A stretch of 64,000 bases of DNA, taken from assembly GCA_037447655.1 (NCBI GenBank), contig JBBHKE010003112.1, forward strand, positions 1 to 64,000, given 5' to 3'. The notes beneath the pieces are model-generated. The model was not told where the DNA came from. It did no database searches and saw only the letters and a program-made list of their open reading frames with translations. The translations under genes and the position numbers were made by a program. The first letter of the stretch is position 1, and each line of letters begins with the position of its first letter. This document shows, in pieces, positions 11,003 to 24,705 of the stretch. The stretch is from Zygnema cylindricum. Its lineage: Eukaryota > Streptophyta > Zygnematophyceae > Zygnematales > Zygnemataceae.

Positions 11003-12300
11003 GCCGCAAAATTGAAATTGAATCGTCTAAGTGTTACATTGAACTTAGACGCAAAGTGAAACGAAACCTATTGAAACTGAAAGTACTATAAGTCTCGTAC
11101 GGAAATATTATAACGCACGAAACGAAATAAACTTTCATAATAAAAGTATAAAACGAACCGGCGTAAAAATATCATTTAAAATTAAATGAAAAAAAATGAG
11201 CGTCGTCACGCGCGACGAAATCGAGCCACGCTATTTACGAATCAACATACATACATTGACAAGATCGTAGCAAGATCGGCCGTACAAAGGTATTGCCACT
11301 TTGTCGTACACATAAATTACTTCCGCGGACGAAAAAATCGCGTCACGCTATTACGAATCAACATACTTAGTCGCTGGTCGATTGCGAGGAAATGTTGGTT
11401 CGCGAAGCGTGACGTTATTTTTTAATCCTCTTCTTTTTCAAACTATTTAAACATAGTTTCAGACCTTTCTATGTTGTCAGGCTGCAACATCATCGCGGCG
11501 TTGAAAATGGAGAATTGTTGCCAACTCGGCAAGCATCTGCTGAGGAACGACTGGACAAGTGTATCCACGCTATTTGAGAATCTGTACCTACGAAAGATGA
11601 GAAAAAGCCTGAAAGAAAAATGGAGATAAGGGTATGAACATCGTATCGTAATCTCATTGTACTTCAGAGGTCGCAAAAGTCAAAATTTCCGATACCCGAA
11701 CCAGACAATTTTTTTCTTTTCAAAATCTGAACACCCGAAAGTCCGAAACCCGACCGGGTTATGTCACGCTCCTAAATTGTTAACCGGTTACCCGATACGC
11801 GTTTACGAAAAAACAAGTTTAACCGAAACTCTATTTCCCGCGACTACCCGTTCCTGCCGGTACCCGAATAAGTACAAAATTAGTGGTACATCTCCCTTGT
11901 ACCTTCCACGATACCAAGAGTACATGTACTATAGTGGAACGTACCTACGAAACCTTCATTTTTTTTCGGTTTTTGCTTACCCGGCCGTACCCGAATTTGA
12001 TTTTTTTTTATTTAATCACCCGGCCGAATCCGACCGTCCCTTCAAATTTGGCACCCTAATCCGTTCCGGATCCGATGCGGGTGGGCGGGCGGGTGGGCGG
12101 GTACTGGTCGGGTACGGATTCGGATACTCGATTGCGACCTCCGACTCGGATTGCCATGTATCGCATTATAAGACAGTCCACATTGTATCGTTCTTAGAGC
12201 ATGAAATTATATCATGTATCGTTGTTAGAGCATAAAATTATATCGCTGCCCCTAGATTTTACCCTATCGAATCTGAAATTAGTGTTGCACATCGGGTAAA
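11003..12300. other. Gene-free stretch with a local duplication and a GC-rich repeat copy
   Basis: CACGCTATTTACGAATCAAC (near 11229) recurs about 112 bp later (near 11345) as CACGCTATTACGAATCAAC, a decayed partial duplication. The third copy of the 16-mer GGATCCGGAACGGATT lies reversed at 12058-12073, next to a GGGCGGGCGGGTGGGCGGG run. No exon recognised. Confidence 0.5.
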
Positions 12301-15300
12301 AATTTATCACATGAATTTGATATTCAATATATTGAATATTGAGCGGCTAGGGGGTTCGATATATTGCCCACGACCAAGAAAAATTATCCAGATAAATATG
12401 GTGGGAGGTGGGTGTCCGTTCACAATTAGTATAAATATTGAGCTTCTTGATATATCGAGACGATAAATCAATTATCGCGTATATATCAAATATCGGCAAG
12501 GGGCCCTCGATCCACAACACTAACTAAAATAGTATCAATGATAATAATTCATTTTTTTGAACGCACATTCCTTAAAAGTGTTCAAAATTAGCCACGTCGC
12601 TTAGAACAAAACTAGATTTAATAAAACTAATAAATTAATGTACTCTGCCTATGGATATTAAAGTTAGGACATTACCATTGTTAACATCTTCTGAAATAAA
12701 TAACGATTTTCTATATGGCCTGTTACGGACCATTTAACCAAATAGTGTTATAAACAAAATATAATAATATCATGTCAGAAAAATAATAGCATGAATTATA
12801 GTGATTAACTCTAATATATATATGATTTGTGGAATACAGTTAAATGTTTGATCGCTCTAATCAATATGGGGGAAATAATAACAATGGGGGCAAATTTGTT
12901 ATATCAGCCAAAACACAAATACGATCGAATTCGAGACATACAACAAACAAATAAACATTATGCTTTTGTCATTTTAGTAGAGGGTTTTGTTGCATTCAAA
13001 TTGAGTAGCCATGTGAAACGTGTAACACACTATTTTGGTGGTAGTGACCACGAGGCATACAAGGTTATGACATAAAATCACATGTGTCCATAACATTACT
13101 ATTAAAAAAATATTTATGTTGGCAATTTTTTTCACCTTTCTAACAGCTTGTGAAAAAACCTCCACAACGCCTACACCAAACATGCGAATCATTTTTAATG
13201 CTACAAGTGGTTGTTGTGAGGTTCCTTTGGAAAATACATACATGTGTTATAAAAATTGTGAATGTATTTTTTTTTTTCCTATTAAATTTTTGTGAACAAC
13301 ACTTACAATTACCAATATATATTGTTACACGTTTGATAATGGTCAAAAGTTATGATTTGTTGTTTTCACATGATTAATTATCTTAACTATTTAGACTTTT
13401 CTACGAACAATTAAAACATATTGATGAATTCTATTTAATAAATTTTTGTTTGTGTAACAAACTCACTATGTTGGTATAAATTAAACAGTTGAATACACTA
13501 TAAATCATAAAGCTCAAGGATTTTTTACTTTTCCAAATTGTATTTTTATGCATAAAACGAAACATAATTATAAATTAAACATTAATAATGTAATCAATGT
13601 AAATTTGATATTCACCAACATATAGTTTGTGTTGTACGGTGTAGCTTTAATTCATCAACGCGTTATCCAAAACATCTAACAATATAAAGACTTAAGTATG
13701 TCTTTTTCCACGTAGTAGTTATATTAAGGATTTTTCTTACGTAAAATTCAAAATTTGTTACTTTGGCCTATATACAAAACTTTATTATTGAGACTATCAT
13801 TCCACAACGGGGTATATAAAACTTCAATATCACAAAATTATACTTTTTGACATATACAAACAACTACCTTTCATGTACATTTTTTATATTGTAATTAAAA
13901 GCACGTGGCATCAGTCCAACGACGAGATAAAACACACATCAAAACTCAAAACATACAAAATAATAAATTAAACACGCAGGTAACAAAAGAAACCATCGCA
14001 AATCATATCCGTCACGAAATCCACAAAGATAAAACGTACAAAAAATAAAAATAGAAACCACATTGATGGTTTTAGGTAGTAGTAGCTTTTGTGTCATTTT
14101 CTTTTTCTCTTAATATATTATCTCTAAATTGTACAAAGATAACGGAAGTTTAGTGTATGAAGTTGTTGTGCACTTTTGGACATAACACGAGAAGAAAACC
14201 AACGTTTGATTATTCGTTGGATATAAACAGATTGACATCGTAACACTTCTCCACTTTATCCAACTGATAGGTCACAAACTAAGTGGTTTTTTATATTTTA
14301 ATTTTATTGAAAAACATTTGCGGAGGTACATTTGATAATATACAAAAAATGACATAGTTTGCCAACACATGACACGCTAAAAATTTAAGAAAAAACACTG
14401 TATAAAAAAACAAGATAAATCAAACAACATAAACAAAGTCTTACAAACTAAAGAGACCTTGATGGCTTTGTGTGGCTACTTGGCCCTATATTCCATGGTG
14501 TTAACATCGCCCAAACCAGTGTTGGTAGATCCATCAAAAAGTTACAAGATCTACGAGAAAAAATAACGACGAGGTTGCTCTATATGCTATAGGGCCTCCT
14601 TTACTGAACAATATCCCCAATGACATGGAATTGATGTTGAAAAAGTAGGTAAATTTTACTTTAGGGAATTGTTGGTTGCAAAACTTGGGTAAATGGTTCT
14701 CCAATCTTTGCAAACCCCTTTCCAACTGTTTTTCCTTCGGATGGGTTTCCATCTCATAACACGGGGATGTGGCTCTCTCAACTGTCCCATCTAATATTTT
14801 GGAAGGGACTCACATTTTTAAAGTGGATTTTCCGAGTTTGGTCTTACATGATGTCTTGGAACAATGACATTTTTTAAATCCGTTCTACCATTTTTTCCCA
14901 TATTAGATGTGAGACTTATTTCTATTAATACATGACATAACGTCTCTCATACATCGTTTGCATGACTTCCATGTGCTTAAAAGATCCACGGTAATGACTT
15001 TCTAAGCATGGTGTTATTGTAACGTTTGTTGGGGAGTAAGCAAATATACATTGTCAAAAGTGACGCGAGGGTCCAAAGTTTGTATAAGTTATCTATTGAA
15101 AAACTTAAAGTGCCACTGGTACCTACCGAAGGGACTATTTTGTCAATATTCGTTAATGTTTTAAAAGGCGTAACAACACGGTAGGAGATGGGATATAAGT
15201 TTGCCTACAATCATTCAATAGTAGGTTAAACCTTATTCCTTGGGATTTTCTCTTTTGTGGTAACACGTCTCGTTAACAAAAACAACCCTCCTCTTTACCT

Positions 15301-16487
15301 GTATTTTACCCAAACTCACCACAAAATTTCAAAGAAAATACTAACTCTATTACAAAATGCAAGGTCATAACTTAACACATTTAAAAGTTATACTTATATT
15401 TATATTATTCAAAATATATAAAACTTATAAGTAGACATGTTTGACAACAGGATTTTACAAATCGGACAGAGTAATACATTTATATTTATCACCTTTTAAA
15501 TAAAGGTCAAGCCATTTGTGGAAAAGAAAAGTAACAGGTATCGATTAATTTGGTTATTTGAGACGGTTTTCCTTAGACGCTACAACTTTGGGATTCGATA
15601 AAAGACTCGAGTCAAAAACCCTATCTGTGGCGGAGAACTACACCAAAATAGCCAAAACGTACCACTAAATTTAACGAGGTTGACCTTTTGTCATTACATA
15701 TTGAAATAATATATTCTAAACCACCTCGCATACCTATTATTCCATGTTGTCACACAAACTCTCAGACGCTTGTGGAGGCTTACTCTCCTAAAAGTGAAAG
15801 TGCTCTAAAATGTGAACTATTTTTTTGTCGATTCATCGTACATTCCTAACCAAAAGTCAGTAAAAGCTAAGCCTAAGTCAATATGAGCTTATCTTCCTTT
15901 ACTATCTATGGAATAGGTTGACGTCCCATTGCCCCTATTAAGTCGTTGGACTTGATCACGTAGACCCCTAAAAATAGTGAATTTTAAAAGAATTGTCTTA
16001 ATTTTACGGTTGTTCAACCCCTGTTTGCAGGTGTTAATACATAGCAAAGCATGGAATCGAACACGACATAGACGATATGATACACGACATTAAGAATCCT
16101 AAGCATACAAAAGTCAAAAAATTAATTACAGGTTCGAACATACTAAGTATTAATTGTTATTTTGTACTCTATTAGGGTATGTTTGCGGTAATTTGTTAAA
16201 TCTATAACATATCAAAACCTAAAGACTATTATAATCACAACTTAAGTACGTATTTCACTCCCTAAAAATAGCTCAATTTTCCCTAAAAATATCACACACT
16301 GAAAATTTGTTGTTTTTGTATATCCACCCGCACTCATTTCAACTTTATTTGTAACTTAGGTTTTTCAGAAACACGTACTATACTCGTTTTATCAATACTG
16401 TATTAAATACAGTGGCGTACAGTACGCGTACAAGACGCTCGAACTATTCCCCACAGTATACCTACCGTACACTTTATAATTTTAAAA
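12301..16487. other. Long AT-rich, gene-free region
   Basis: About 4 kb with no frame resembling a known protein, no complete terminal repeats and no RNA gene I can recognise. It may be deeply decayed transposon sequence; this is a guess from composition only. Confidence 0.45.
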
Positions 16488-17771
16488 CATAGTTTAAAAG
16501 TAGGTTTTTTTATGGTAGGCCTTTGGTAGGCGCACAAAACTTTGCACAAAACTCGCGCAACGTAGGCATACTGTATGTGTGTGCGTCGTGCACACTCCTG
16601 TACGAACATCTGAATCTGACGTAAGATAAAAGTACAGTGCACGCCGCCGGACGAAATTTTTTAGCGAACTGACACGGCATAGGATGACATTCCGTGGGAA
16701 AAAAAACCCGGAAAAAAAAAAACGCGGACGGGTAACCAAACAAAATTTCTACCGTGAATGAACCACGAAAAAAAAAGAAAAAGTAGATTACAGATCCAGC
16801 AAACCGGCCACAAACTAAAAACTGCCAAAGAAAGGAATACAGTTAAGGCAACATCCCAACATTGCATAAAATGTAAGGAAACACTATATGCGGTTCTCTA
16901 GTTCACTGCACCGCCTATATGCGGTTCTCAAGCTCACTACACCGCCAATCGCTATTAGCGTAGTGTCGGCTAATTCCTTTCCAGTTTTTTTTAAATTCTC
17001 AAATAGCGTAGTTTATTCTATATTTTTCATTACTCTAATTAGGGTTATTTTCCAAGTACCGTAAAAATGAAAGTACTTTGTCTCTTAAATAGAGTGATGT
17101 ACGGTCAGTGTCAGACCATACATAAATGTATCTTTTTTAAGTTAAAAAGTACAATAAATTAGTTTTAGTAACCGCGGACGCATGAGAATGTGCGTTCTAA
17201 AAAGGGAAAAAACCCATGTAGTAAAATGAGCGCGGTGGAGAGCGGTGAGAGTGCGACGAGAGAGAGTACGGACAGTTCATAGCTTTTTCGGAAAGGTGAT
17301 TTTGCAGCCACCAACGGGGTGGGTCCGTAGGTTTTGGTAATTTTTTTGGCAGTGTGGTATTTTTTTTTTATCGTCCAATACTGCCTCGTTGGTCAATATG
17401 AGGCTTTATTTAGTGTGGCCCTCAAAATTGCAGACCCTAATATGACAGATTGTCCTTTCGTAAGTTTGGTTATGGGCTTTTCATGTGATCTTTTTAAATC
17501 GCTTACTTTGATCAACGACCGTCCGATCGTCCGAATCTGACGGTTTAAATTAAAAATCCCTCAAAACTCACAGAAATATTTTTTTTTGTCCGATTTTTTT
17601 TCAAAATTTAGACATGTCGTTTAATTCTCTATCGATCGATGTGCAACTCATCCCTGTTCCTATTTTATTTCATTTTGCGGCCAATACAATATGGGTCTTA
17701 AGGGCATATTGTATGTTTTGCGTACAATAGGCATATTGTATGGGCGCACGGTCACCTACTTTTGAACTATG
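16488..17771. mobile_element. hAT-like element T2, 1284 bp
   Basis: Eighteen-bp inverted ends with one mismatch (CATAGTTTAAAAGTAGGT / CATAGTTCAAAAGTAGGT), flanked by an 8-bp duplication TTTTAAAA (16480-16487, 17772-17779). Shares GTAGGCCTTTGGTAGGCGC, CCGTCCGATCGTCCGAATCT and ATACAATATGGGTCTTA with T1. An S element is inserted in it. No transposase recognised. Confidence 0.8.
16940..17213 (-). mobile_element. Truncated S element nested in T2
   Basis: Starts after TA with CACCGCCAATCGCTATTAG and matches, in reverse, the right half of the 2676-3235 copy, including 'ccgcggacgcatgagaa'. The other terminus is missing. Confidence 0.75.
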
Positions 17772-18024
17772 TTTTAAAACGTAAATCCATTGTTCCCCTC
17801 TTGAACCCTGAGACCCTGACCTTAACCACCAAAAGGGGAAACTCCAAGGTTTGCGGAGCGGTGTGACCTTCCGACGACCTCTTTCGAATTTCCTGGAGTA
17901 TAACTATTCATTTGTTTGCCACGTGTACTGTCCTCATTCAAAAGTCAGGCTTCCCTCACTTTTAAGGTTAACCGTGAAGTCGAAACCCTGAAACCCTAAT
18001 TTAAGGAAAGTATTTTCTGGTAAC

Positions 18025-21000
18025 ATGAGTCCTCCCTCAGCTGCTCAGGCGGATGGGACAAAAAAGTACATTCCAGTGTATGGAACACTGGCGAGTAGCG
18101 CTATCGCCACTTGTTGGGCCGAGGTGTGTACCAACTCCCCTCTCCCTTTCTCTCTTCCCCCCCCCCTCTCAGTCCCTCCCCCTCTCCCTGCTTCCCCTTC
18201 TCCATTGCCGTATTTTTTTGTCCTCTCCAGTGTCTCTCTCTCTCTCCCTCTCTGCCCCTCTCTCGTCTCTCTCTCCTGTCTCTTCTCTCTCTATCTCCTC
18301 CTCTCTCGCTGTCTCTCTTTCCCTGTCTCTCTCTCTCCCTCTCCCTGCCTCTCTCCCTCCCTCCCTCTCCCTCCCTCTCCCTCCCTCTCCCTCCCTCTCC
18401 CTCTTACTCTGTCCCTCTTCCTCTCTCTCCCTCTCCCTCTTTCTCTGCCCCTCTCCCTCTCCTTCTCCCTCTCCCTCTTTCTCTGCCCCTCTCCCTCTCC
18501 TTCTCCCTCTCCCTCTCCTTCTCCCTCTCCCTCTCCTTCTCCCTCTCCCTCTCCCTCTCCCTTCCCCTCTCCTCTCCCTCTCCCTCTCCTTCCCCCTTCC
18601 CCTCCCCCTCCCCCTTCCCCTCCCCCTCCCCCTCCCCCTCCCCCTCCCCCTCCCCCTCCCCCTCCCCCACCCCCTCCCCCTCCCCCACCCCCTCCCCCTC
18701 CCCCTCCCCCTCCCCCACCCCCCTCCCCCTCCCCCTCCCCTTCCCCTCCCCTCCCCCCCTCTCCCTCTCCCTCTCTCTCTCCCCCCCTCTCTCTCTCTTT
18801 CTCTCTCTCTCTCTCCCTCGCTCTCTCTCTCTCTCTCCCTCTCCCTCTCTCTCAATCCCTTTCTCTTAAGTCATTTCGTGCCTTTCTCTAACACAAAAAC
18901 CTAAAGTAGCAGTTATAAAAAAATCACTCTTCCATAAAAATACAGTAGATGTTAAACCAAAAGACAACTTGAATTATATAGCATTAAAACACCAAAAAGT
19001 TTACATCAAAATAAAAAAATTCAGTCATCCTCATTTTTCACGAAGACATAAATTTTTCGATGCATGTTTTCGTTTGTCAATATTTTGCAATTCAGAGATC
19101 ACTTTTTGCATCTTACATTGAAGCCAAACTTGCACCTATTGACGTGCGTTAGAATTTATTGCCAAAAGTCAGGAAAAAAACTAGGAAAAAGGAGTCAACA
19201 AATTAGCAAAACACCATTATAACGTGCCAAGTAACCCGTTGTTGTTCTACCTATCACTTCTTATCTGCCAAAATTGTCTCGTAAATTGTAATTTGTTTTA
19301 TCAGATGGACCGAGAAAGAATGCTAATTATAGAGTCTTTAAAGAGTTTCTGGCCCTTGTTGTATTCATCAAATGAACAGAGAAACAAAACAAAGTCAATT
19401 AAGGAGTCTTTGAAGGCTTTCTGGCCCTTGTTGCTTTTTATCAAATGGACCGAGTAACAACGTTAATTAAGAGGTTTTTTTGGTCCTTCTTGCACTGGAC
19501 ACGATTCCCTACAGTTTTGTACTTTACCTATCGATACGGCGAAAGTGAGACTTCAACTTCAAGGGAAGGCCTTAGCTTCGGAGGCCCATATTGCTCCAAA
19601 ATACAGTGGAATGGTGGGAACCATATCGACAATTGCTAAGGAAGAAGGTCCGGCGGCGCTTTGGAAAGGTCTCGTTCCCGGGCTTCACCGACAATGTTTA
19701 TTCGGTGGACTTCGAATCGGTCTCTATGACCCCGTGCGTTTTCCTTTTTTATTTATTCGTTTAATTTACTCTCTGATTTGTTTTTTCATTTGCTCATTTA
19801 CTCATTCATTTCTTCATTCATTTATTTGTTAATTCATTTGTTTGCTCATTCATGTATCGTTTACTCATTCATTCATTTCATTTTTCATTTATTCTTTTGT
19901 TCATTCATTCATTGTTCACTCATTTATGCATTTTCATATTTATTATGGCTCTCTCTCGCCCTCGTCCCCCCTTCCCCCCACACCTTCTCTCTTTCACGCC
20001 CATTCTCTCTGTCATCCTTCTATCTGTTTTGCTCCTTTTGGACTTGACCACTGCATTTTTGTCAAACAACATAGTTTGTTTTGAGCCTTTTGTGTTTGTC
20101 CACATCGAAAATAACTTAACAATTCGGCGTTTTTTTTTTGAAGTTTGGACATCGAAGGTTAAAACTGAAATTAACATTCAGTGTTTTGATGAAAGGTGAT
20201 GGATTTTTTTTAAAAGCTTGACTTTTTAGTTACTCATGGGTGCTTATTGGTTCAAAACACGAACAAAAAAGAAAAAGGTTTAAAAAATGGATCATGTGAA
20301 ATTAGAAATCAAAACAACTTCATAACTTCCCCCAGAAAAACAAAATTTTAGTCGAACAATGTTCCGTTATATGTTTTTGTTTTTTTATCGGCAGATAAAC
20401 TTGACATGAAATCAAATGGTATTAAACATTTAAGTAAAAACAGAACCACTTTAAGAATATGTGTAAAACACTGTTTAGCGGTTGTTGAAGACAAGTGTTG
20501 TTGAAGGCAAGTACTTAGTAGTTGTCTTATCTCAAACTAAAAGAAAAGATATGGGTACCTCTGTACGGACAGGTTAAACAAGTATTTGTGGGCAAGAATC
20601 ATGAAGGAGAAGTACCTCTCCTGAAGAAAATTGCAGCTGCCTTGACCACAGGTAAGGAACTTGGTTTGGGTAACCGTTTCTTTCAATAAAAAAGGAAATA
20701 TGTAGTATAATTCCATTTTGTCCAAATTTGACAGGACAGTTGTTTTAAGACACCTCTAATCGGTCGACTATATCGCCTTAAATTATGGGCTTACTATTGG
20801 TCAAGGTCGACTAGTACATGATATTTGATCAGACCAGTATCTTATTTGGGGATATTTCCCTTTTTTTTTCTCACTTCTTTTTGTCAATAGACTTAATTTC
20901 TGATCTTTGGTTAAGTACTAATGTTCTGGTGTAAGCTTAAAGGGGAATGATTGGGGCGGGTTTTCAGGGGCCATTGGAATTGCTGTGGCAAATCCCACAG

Positions 21001-24000
21001 ATCTTGTTAAAGTGAGACTCCAGGCTGAAGGAAGATTACAAGAAGGTGTACCGAGACGGTACAGTGGAGCTATGAATGCATATGCGACAATCGTAAAACA
21101 AGTACATATAAATACTCGTTTTTACTCTTGTTCAAATTCTTATTTTTTCTCCGTCGTCCATAAATTTGTATCCAGCTTTCAGTAGACCTTCACAATCCTA
21201 ATGTGGGAGATTTTCCTCACTTTGGCAACTTAGTTTTTTTGGCTTTTGAGGTCCCGTGACCGTGCTTTTGACCAAATGATAACGTCGCATGTAATTACAT
21301 TTTTGTGATGGGTTTGAGGTTGTCCTTCATGTGGAAGTTTTTTTCAGCATCTTGACAGTGTGGAAATGGAGTTCAATTCACATAAGATTATCGATGTTTT
21401 ACGGAATCGTTGCTAGCAATTCATTTACTAGTTGGAAATAGCAATAACTAGTTGGAATTGCGCGGTCCATCTCTATTAGAGTTAACAACACTAATTTGAT
21501 CGAGACTGTTTTTGGCCGAAAATCATAAGGAATTTTTTAATTCAAGGGAGAGGTATACATTTTGATTTCAGATTTAAACTAGTAATTCCTCCACTTCTTA
21601 TAGCGATGGGAAGGTGTAGCTATTGGAAATAACGAGCTGATTTTTTTGTGTGTGGTGGAATATGCGCTTTTTCCAGGAAGGTGCAGCGGCACTTTGGACA
21701 GGTGTCGGTCCCAATATTGCTCGAAACGCCATTATAAATGCTGCAGAACTTGCCAGTTATGATCAGATCAAAGAGGTATAATGTTATTCTTTTGTGAAAA
21801 GTACAGTCGTTTTTCTTACAACTTGTGTTGTCCGTTTTTGCAAATGAGTTGTAAGGCGGGGCCTAGTTTTTGCTTTTCAGAATTGAGTAACTTTAGTTTT
21901 TTCGGTTGTGTTAGGAGGGTCAGGAACAGTGTTTTTTTCAACAGATCGTCCAAGATCTTTAGGTCTTAACCAAGCTAGTTCAGATATTTAAACTGGATGA
22001 AACATATATTTGTGGAACTGTACTTTCATATGTGTACAATTACACAATTCCAGCTCAATGATATGGTATTGTACAAATAATTATAATGTACCTTTAAACA
22101 GTTGCGTCTGAAATGCTATCATAAACCAGCTCAAACTGCATGATAGGGTAGTTACACTACAAAATTTTCCTTCGTTTCAGTAATTGTATGCCTTTTGGTT
22201 GTACGTTTTTGGTACCGTGATCGAAAGCTTTGTATGGTTACTGGGACGAGACTAACGAGGGTAAAATTATTCCCAGTAATTTCACCCGTGGTTTTTCGGA
22301 TAGAAATTAAGGATAGGTAAAAATTTACCGTCAGTTATTGTACAGGCTCGGTAAAAGACTTCGCGTACACTACAAAATTTTATCGCTCTTTCCTTTTATA
22401 GCTTTTTGTACAATTAAGAGCGTTAGTTTGTTCCGAAATGTAATCTCGCAAAACTGCCTGTTTCCATATAACTCAGTTTTTGTACATTTACTGTACTTTC
22501 TGTTCGGACTTCTACTATTTTACCCTGGTTAAAACGCTGAATTTTATTACCCTATCAATAAATTAAACGGTGAAACTGACATTTTAACTTGGTGAACAAA
22601 GTCGTTTAAACAGTGTAAATCCCTCGACTCATGGATTAGATTAACCTTGCAGTCTTTCCAGTCGATGGTTAGTTTTTAAGCAACAAAGGAGGTACCCTGT
22701 GAATCTCTATTAGCGTCAATAACTTCAGTTTTTTTTTGTCCTCTGACCACAAAATAGCAATATTGATACTAATTGTTTCTTTCTCAATGCTGGTTCTTTT
22801 TGCAATTCAGATATTGTCCATTATATGTATATATGTCATTATCGTCATATACGTCATTTGGACCAGCACTATAATTATTAGCGCTAAAACAGTCCCCATA
22901 CTTTTACCCTTTTAACGCAAGTATCAATTACACTGTAGTTTGAGCGAACAATGCGGGTAAACTTTTACTTCCGAAGAAAAGGGAGAATTAATAAGGCAAC
23001 TTGTGTGGTTTTGGTCTTTTTTTGGGTTTTGGCAAATCCACAGACCCTTTTGACGATGCCGGGATTTAAGGACAATGTGTACACTCACATATTATCGGGT
23101 CTTGGAGCCGGTTTTGTTGCCGTTTGTGTGGGTTCTCCTGTCGATGTGGCAAGTTTTCTAACCTTTTCGGACCTTTTCTCTTTTAATATCTTGTTATCGG
23201 GTGGGATGAATGTGGGAAATTTCTGTTTTAAGTTCGTTGTTTTTGTTTATGTTGTAGTTAAGGTTTGAGAGAGGCTATGGAGCCTGCACAAAAAATATTT
23301 GTGAAATTTGTGGGTAGTTTTTGTTTGTCGCCAGGTTATTGGAAAACAACTTTTGGTTCTTGAAGGGACAATAGGAGGGGTGGGATGATGGTCTTTATAC
23401 TTTTATATTAGAAGCATATGTATGTGATTGAGAATAAGTCCGAGTCATATATGAATGTTGGTTACAAATGTTGGGTTTCTTGTGAAATGTATCTGGAAAA
23501 AAATCTTAAATTCTCTCTTCGATGTAATTCTTGTGTTAAATTTTATGGAGATTTGTTGAGGTTTTGGTAAACAGGTGAAGTCAAGGGTGATGGGTGACCA
23601 TGCTGGACAATACAAGGGGACGATCGATTGTTTTATCAAAACCTTCCGAAATGACGTGAGTATGGAATATTTTAGGCGATTTTTGTAGGTTGTGAAATAA
23701 CATTGTGGTACTATGTTTATGATTTGATGGACCATTTCCCGGACCAAAGTTTTGCTATGAAGGGTTGAGGGAAATCTTGACTCTCTTACTTTGTCTACCG
23801 TTTAGGAAAGTAAGGTACCGACGAGTAGAACTTTTTATAATCGATCGATCATTTTCGAGAATGGACTCGAAAGGGAGAAATAGAAAATTTGTTTTTTACC
23901 AGTGTTTTGCTGATGTTCCTTCTTTTTTTTTTTTAAAGAATAACATATGATGTCTAAATCGTTTCTAGTCAGATACACTGCCCATCGCTATCACATTTTG

Positions 24001-24705
24001 TGAATTATTAGCGTTAACATGTGATTAGAATTAGTTACAGTAAATTGTGTTTAATCACGTGGCCCATTGTGGGCCACTTAGCTATTTAGTGTTATTAACA
24101 CAAGAGTATGATTTCGAGTCAAAACTACAATCACTAGAATTAGAGTGATTAACTCTAGTATGCTGTATTGTTTGTTAACATACATTTTTCTTTTTATTTA
24201 GAATTGCAATTATTATACATTTTGATATTTTTTCTGTACTCTCTTTGAACAATTTTTGACACAGGGTATCGGCGCTTTTTACAAAGGATTTGTGCCAAAT
24301 TTTGGCCGCCTTGGATCGTGGAACGTTATTATGTTTCTTACTCTCGAGCAGGTTAATCTCTGACTTTTTTTTTTTTTTTTTCTGAATTGCTTTTCCACGA
24401 CTTCTCCTTAGTTTTCAAATTGGCTTGTTTCATAAGAAGGTTTGATCGATTATTCTCTAAAAATTTAGTTGCATTTGTTCATTAAGATACTGGATTTTTG
24501 TTGGAAGTTGTAAAAATAAAGTTGAAGCTAGTGTTATCACATGGTATACTTGCCGATTTTTGGTAGAAAATCTTAAACAAACCTTCAGCACAACAATAAA
24601 CCATTTACACACTCGAAATTAAGTAGATTTAAGGTCTTACAATGGTTGTTTGAGTGCGAAAATGTGCAGTGCAAGAAATTTTTCACGAAGGATGTACCCA
24701 ATTAA
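18025..24705 (+). CDS. UCP1: Plant mitochondrial uncoupling protein (PUMP/UCP)
   Basis: Nine exons: 18025-18123, 19515-19733, 20573-20651, 20968-21101, 21677-21775, 23044-23148, 23575-23655, 24265-24351, 24670-24705; 939 nt, 312 aa, all frames joining. A mitochondrial inner-membrane carrier that dissipates the proton gradient or exchanges metabolites. The three carrier repeats each carry the PX[DE]XX[KR] signature: [13 protein letters not shown] (Pro about 38), [12 protein letters not shown] (Pro about 142) and GSPVDVVKSRVMG (Pro about 242). Other typical segments are [36 protein letters not shown] and [20 protein letters not shown]. Length fits the family (about 300 aa). The start is the only Met before [20 protein letters not shown]. 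Nine exons fits my recollection of the Arabidopsis gene. The sixth intron uses a GC donor; intron 1 holds a large CT array. Confidence 0.95.
18128..18855. repeat. CT/CCCCCT low-complexity array in UCP intron 1
   Basis: About 730 bp of pure pyrimidine-rich repeat, grading from CTCTCT and CCCTCT into (CCCCCT)n around 18595-18745 and back to CTCTCT. It begins within a few bases of the exon 1 donor. Proline/serine or glycine/arginine frames through it are not genes. Confidence 0.95.
19297..19495. repeat. Three decayed tandem copies in UCP intron 1
   Basis: Repeated order of TATCAAATGGACCGAG-, GAGTCTTT(G)AAG- and TTCTGGCCCTTGTTG-like blocks, roughly 75 bp apart. Confidence 0.65.
19745..19935. repeat. 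ATTCATTT-type microsatellite in UCP intron 2
   Basis: Degenerate TCATTCATTTATT repeats follow exon 2 directly. Confidence 0.8.
22695..22890. mobile_element. Decayed S-family fragment in UCP intron 5
   Basis: After TA, the sequence CCCTGTGAATCTCTATTAG resembles the S terminus. The far end is not clean. Only a likely relic. Confidence 0.35.
23976..24200. mobile_element. Partial S-family element in UCP intron 7
   Basis: After TA at 23974-23975 comes CACTGCCCATCGCTAT, then a 'gaattattagcgttaac' block. The matching right end was not found. Confidence 0.4.

Noticed and set aside
11657-12235. 192-residue plus-strand frame
   Set aside because: Composition follows the GC-rich dispersed repeat; no family resemblance.
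18025-18904. Long open frames of 228-288 residues on both strands over the CT array
   Set aside because: They are produced by a stop-poor simple repeat. Only the first 33 codons at 18025-18123 are real (UCP exon 1).
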